A stretch of 6,219 bases of DNA, taken from positions 1-6,219 of the forward strand of contig JAFYMM010000387.1 of the NCBI GenBank assembly GCA_017550055.1, given 5' to 3'. A model generated the notes under the pieces. That model was not told the DNA's origin. It worked only from the letters and a program-made list of their open reading frames with translations, and did not search any database. The stretch comes from Paludibacteraceae bacterium. GTDB lineage: Bacteria; Bacteroidota; Bacteroidia; Bacteroidales; Paludibacteraceae. Numbering within the stretch: the stretch's first letter is position 1; every line of letters starts with the position of its first letter. The translations under genes were made by a program, and so were the position numbers. Shown piece after piece: positions 5,436-6,219 of the stretch.

Positions 5436-6219
5436 ATGTCAAAAGTATTGATTATTGGAGCAGGTGGCGTTGGCACCGTAGTTGCTCACAAAGTTGCTCA
5501 AAACACCGATGTGTTCACTGAAATCATGTTGGCAAGTCGCACAAAAAGCAAATGCGACCGCATTGCCGAAGACATTTTCAACCGCTACAACGTAAAAATC
5601 CAAACAGCACAAGTTGATGCCGACGTTGTAGAAGACCTCGTAGCTCTCTTCAAAAGCTTCGGTCCTAAAATCGTTATCAATGTTGCGCTCCCTTATCAAG
5701 ATTTGACTATCATGGAAGCTTGTCTCCAAGCTGGTTGCAACTATCTCGATACTGCCAACTATGAGCCTAAAGACGAAGCTCACTTCGAATATTCTTGGCA
5801 ATGGGCTTACCACGACCGTTTCAAAGAAGCTGGCCTCTGCGCTATCCTCGGTTGCGGTTTCGACCCAGGTTGCTCTGCTGTTTACACTGCCTATGCTGCT
5901 AAACACCACTTCGACGAAATGCACTATCTCGACATCGTCGACTGCAACGCTGGCGACCACCACAAAGCTTTTGCTACTAACTTCAACCCAGAAATCAACA
6001 TCCGCGAAATCACTCAAAACGGACGTTACTGGCAAGATGGACAATGGGTTACTACTGGCCCACTCGAATTCCACCAACCTATCACATACCCAGAAATCGG
6101 TCCTCGCGAATCATATCTCCTCTACCACGAAGAGTTGGAATCACTTGTTAAAAACTTCCCAACTATCAAACGTGCTCGCTTCTGGATGACATTCGGCCAA
6201 GAGTATCTCACTCACCTCC
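5436..6219 (+). CDS. Carboxynorspermidine/carboxyspermidine dehydrogenase, 3' end cut by the window
   Basis: The first 261 codons are present; relatives are near 400 residues, so about a third lies beyond the edge. The enzyme belongs to the saccharopine dehydrogenase family and acts in the cytosol. It reductively joins aspartate semialdehyde to putrescine (or diaminopropane) with NADPH, and a decarboxylase then makes spermidine (or norspermidine). Residues 2-13 (SKVLIIGAGGVG) are the Rossmann nucleotide loop. MLASRTKSKCDRI (31-43) includes the basic residues expected to hold the NADP phosphate. INVALPYQDLTIMEACLQAGCNYLDTANYEP (81-111) and LGCGFDPGCSAVY (138-150) are family signatures. They fit the polyamine branch better than lysine-forming saccharopine dehydrogenase. 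The start is fixed by the Rossmann strand beginning at residue 3. Phenylalanine is TTC in 13 of 14 codons, pointing to high expression. The decarboxylase partner is not in the window. Confidence 0.9.
   Translation, partial: MSKVLIIGAGGVGTVVAHKVAQNTDVFTEIMLASRTKSKCDRIAEDIFNRYNVKIQTAQVDADVVEDLVALFKSFGPKIVINVALPYQDLTIMEACLQAGCNYLDTANYEPKDEAHFEYSWQWAYHDRFKEAGLCAILGCGFDPGCSAVYTAYAAKHHFDEMHYLDIVDCNAGDHHKAFATNFNPEINIREITQNGRYWQDGQWVTTGPLEFHQPITYPEIGPRESYLLYHEELESLVKNFPTIKRARFWMTFGQEYLTHL

Noticed and set aside
5439..6077. 212-residue open frame on the minus strand
   Set aside because: It lies wholly antisense to the dehydrogenase, which has clear family motifs. Its composition (many V, S, F and E) is what C-ending codons give when read in reverse, and no domain is recognisable.
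5761..6189. 142-residue plus-strand frame rich in S, T and L
   Set aside because: It is an out-of-frame reading of the dehydrogenase, and the S/T richness follows from the C-ending codons of the true frame.

Overview
This window looks like chromosomal DNA from a member of the Bacteroidales (phylum Bacteroidota). Every recognisable protein has a form typical of that order. The promoters fit the Bacteroidota pattern of a TTG-type -33 box and a TAnnTTTG -7 box, Shine-Dalgarno sequences are weak or absent, and the intergenic DNA carries short pyrimidine-rich or AT-rich tandem repeats. The genus cannot be fixed from the sequence.

Layout. Positions 1-352 are non-coding and rich in short direct repeats, ending in a promoter with an 8-T tract. 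Positions 353-1630 (+) encode a secreted beta-barrel porin-like protein. Positions 1719-2060 (+) encode a SUI1/YciH-family translation factor. A strong, symmetrical hairpin with A and T tracts (2065-2097) separates these genes from three minus-strand genes that converge on it. In transcription order those are a DUF5103 / type IX secretion plug-like protein (5177-3927), a UPF0126/TRIC-type seven-helix membrane protein (3889-3227) and a DUF2027-Smr protein (3218-2124). Their gaps of 37 and 8 bases suggest one operon. From 5436 (+) to the window edge runs the first two thirds of a carboxynorspermidine/carboxyspermidine dehydrogenase of the saccharopine dehydrogenase family, a polyamine biosynthesis enzyme.

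The 258-base gap 5178-5435 is the most structured regulatory region. Two divergent promoters stand back to back, with their -33 boxes forming the inverted repeat CAATACATTG. The rightward promoter has a 10-T run in its spacer. Its leader then carries three 9-base ATTCCGT repeats, a possible 8-codon upstream reading frame, and a TAATAAC heptamer array ending one base before the dehydrogenase start codon.

The genes do not form one obvious pathway; most look like core housekeeping or envelope functions. I see no insertion sequence, CRISPR array, tRNA, rRNA, prophage or defence module, and no convincing new multi-gene system. The observations most worth checking are regulatory: homopolymer tracts in promoter spacers, the heptamer array at a start codon, and a related 20-base repeat on both sides of the yciH-like gene.
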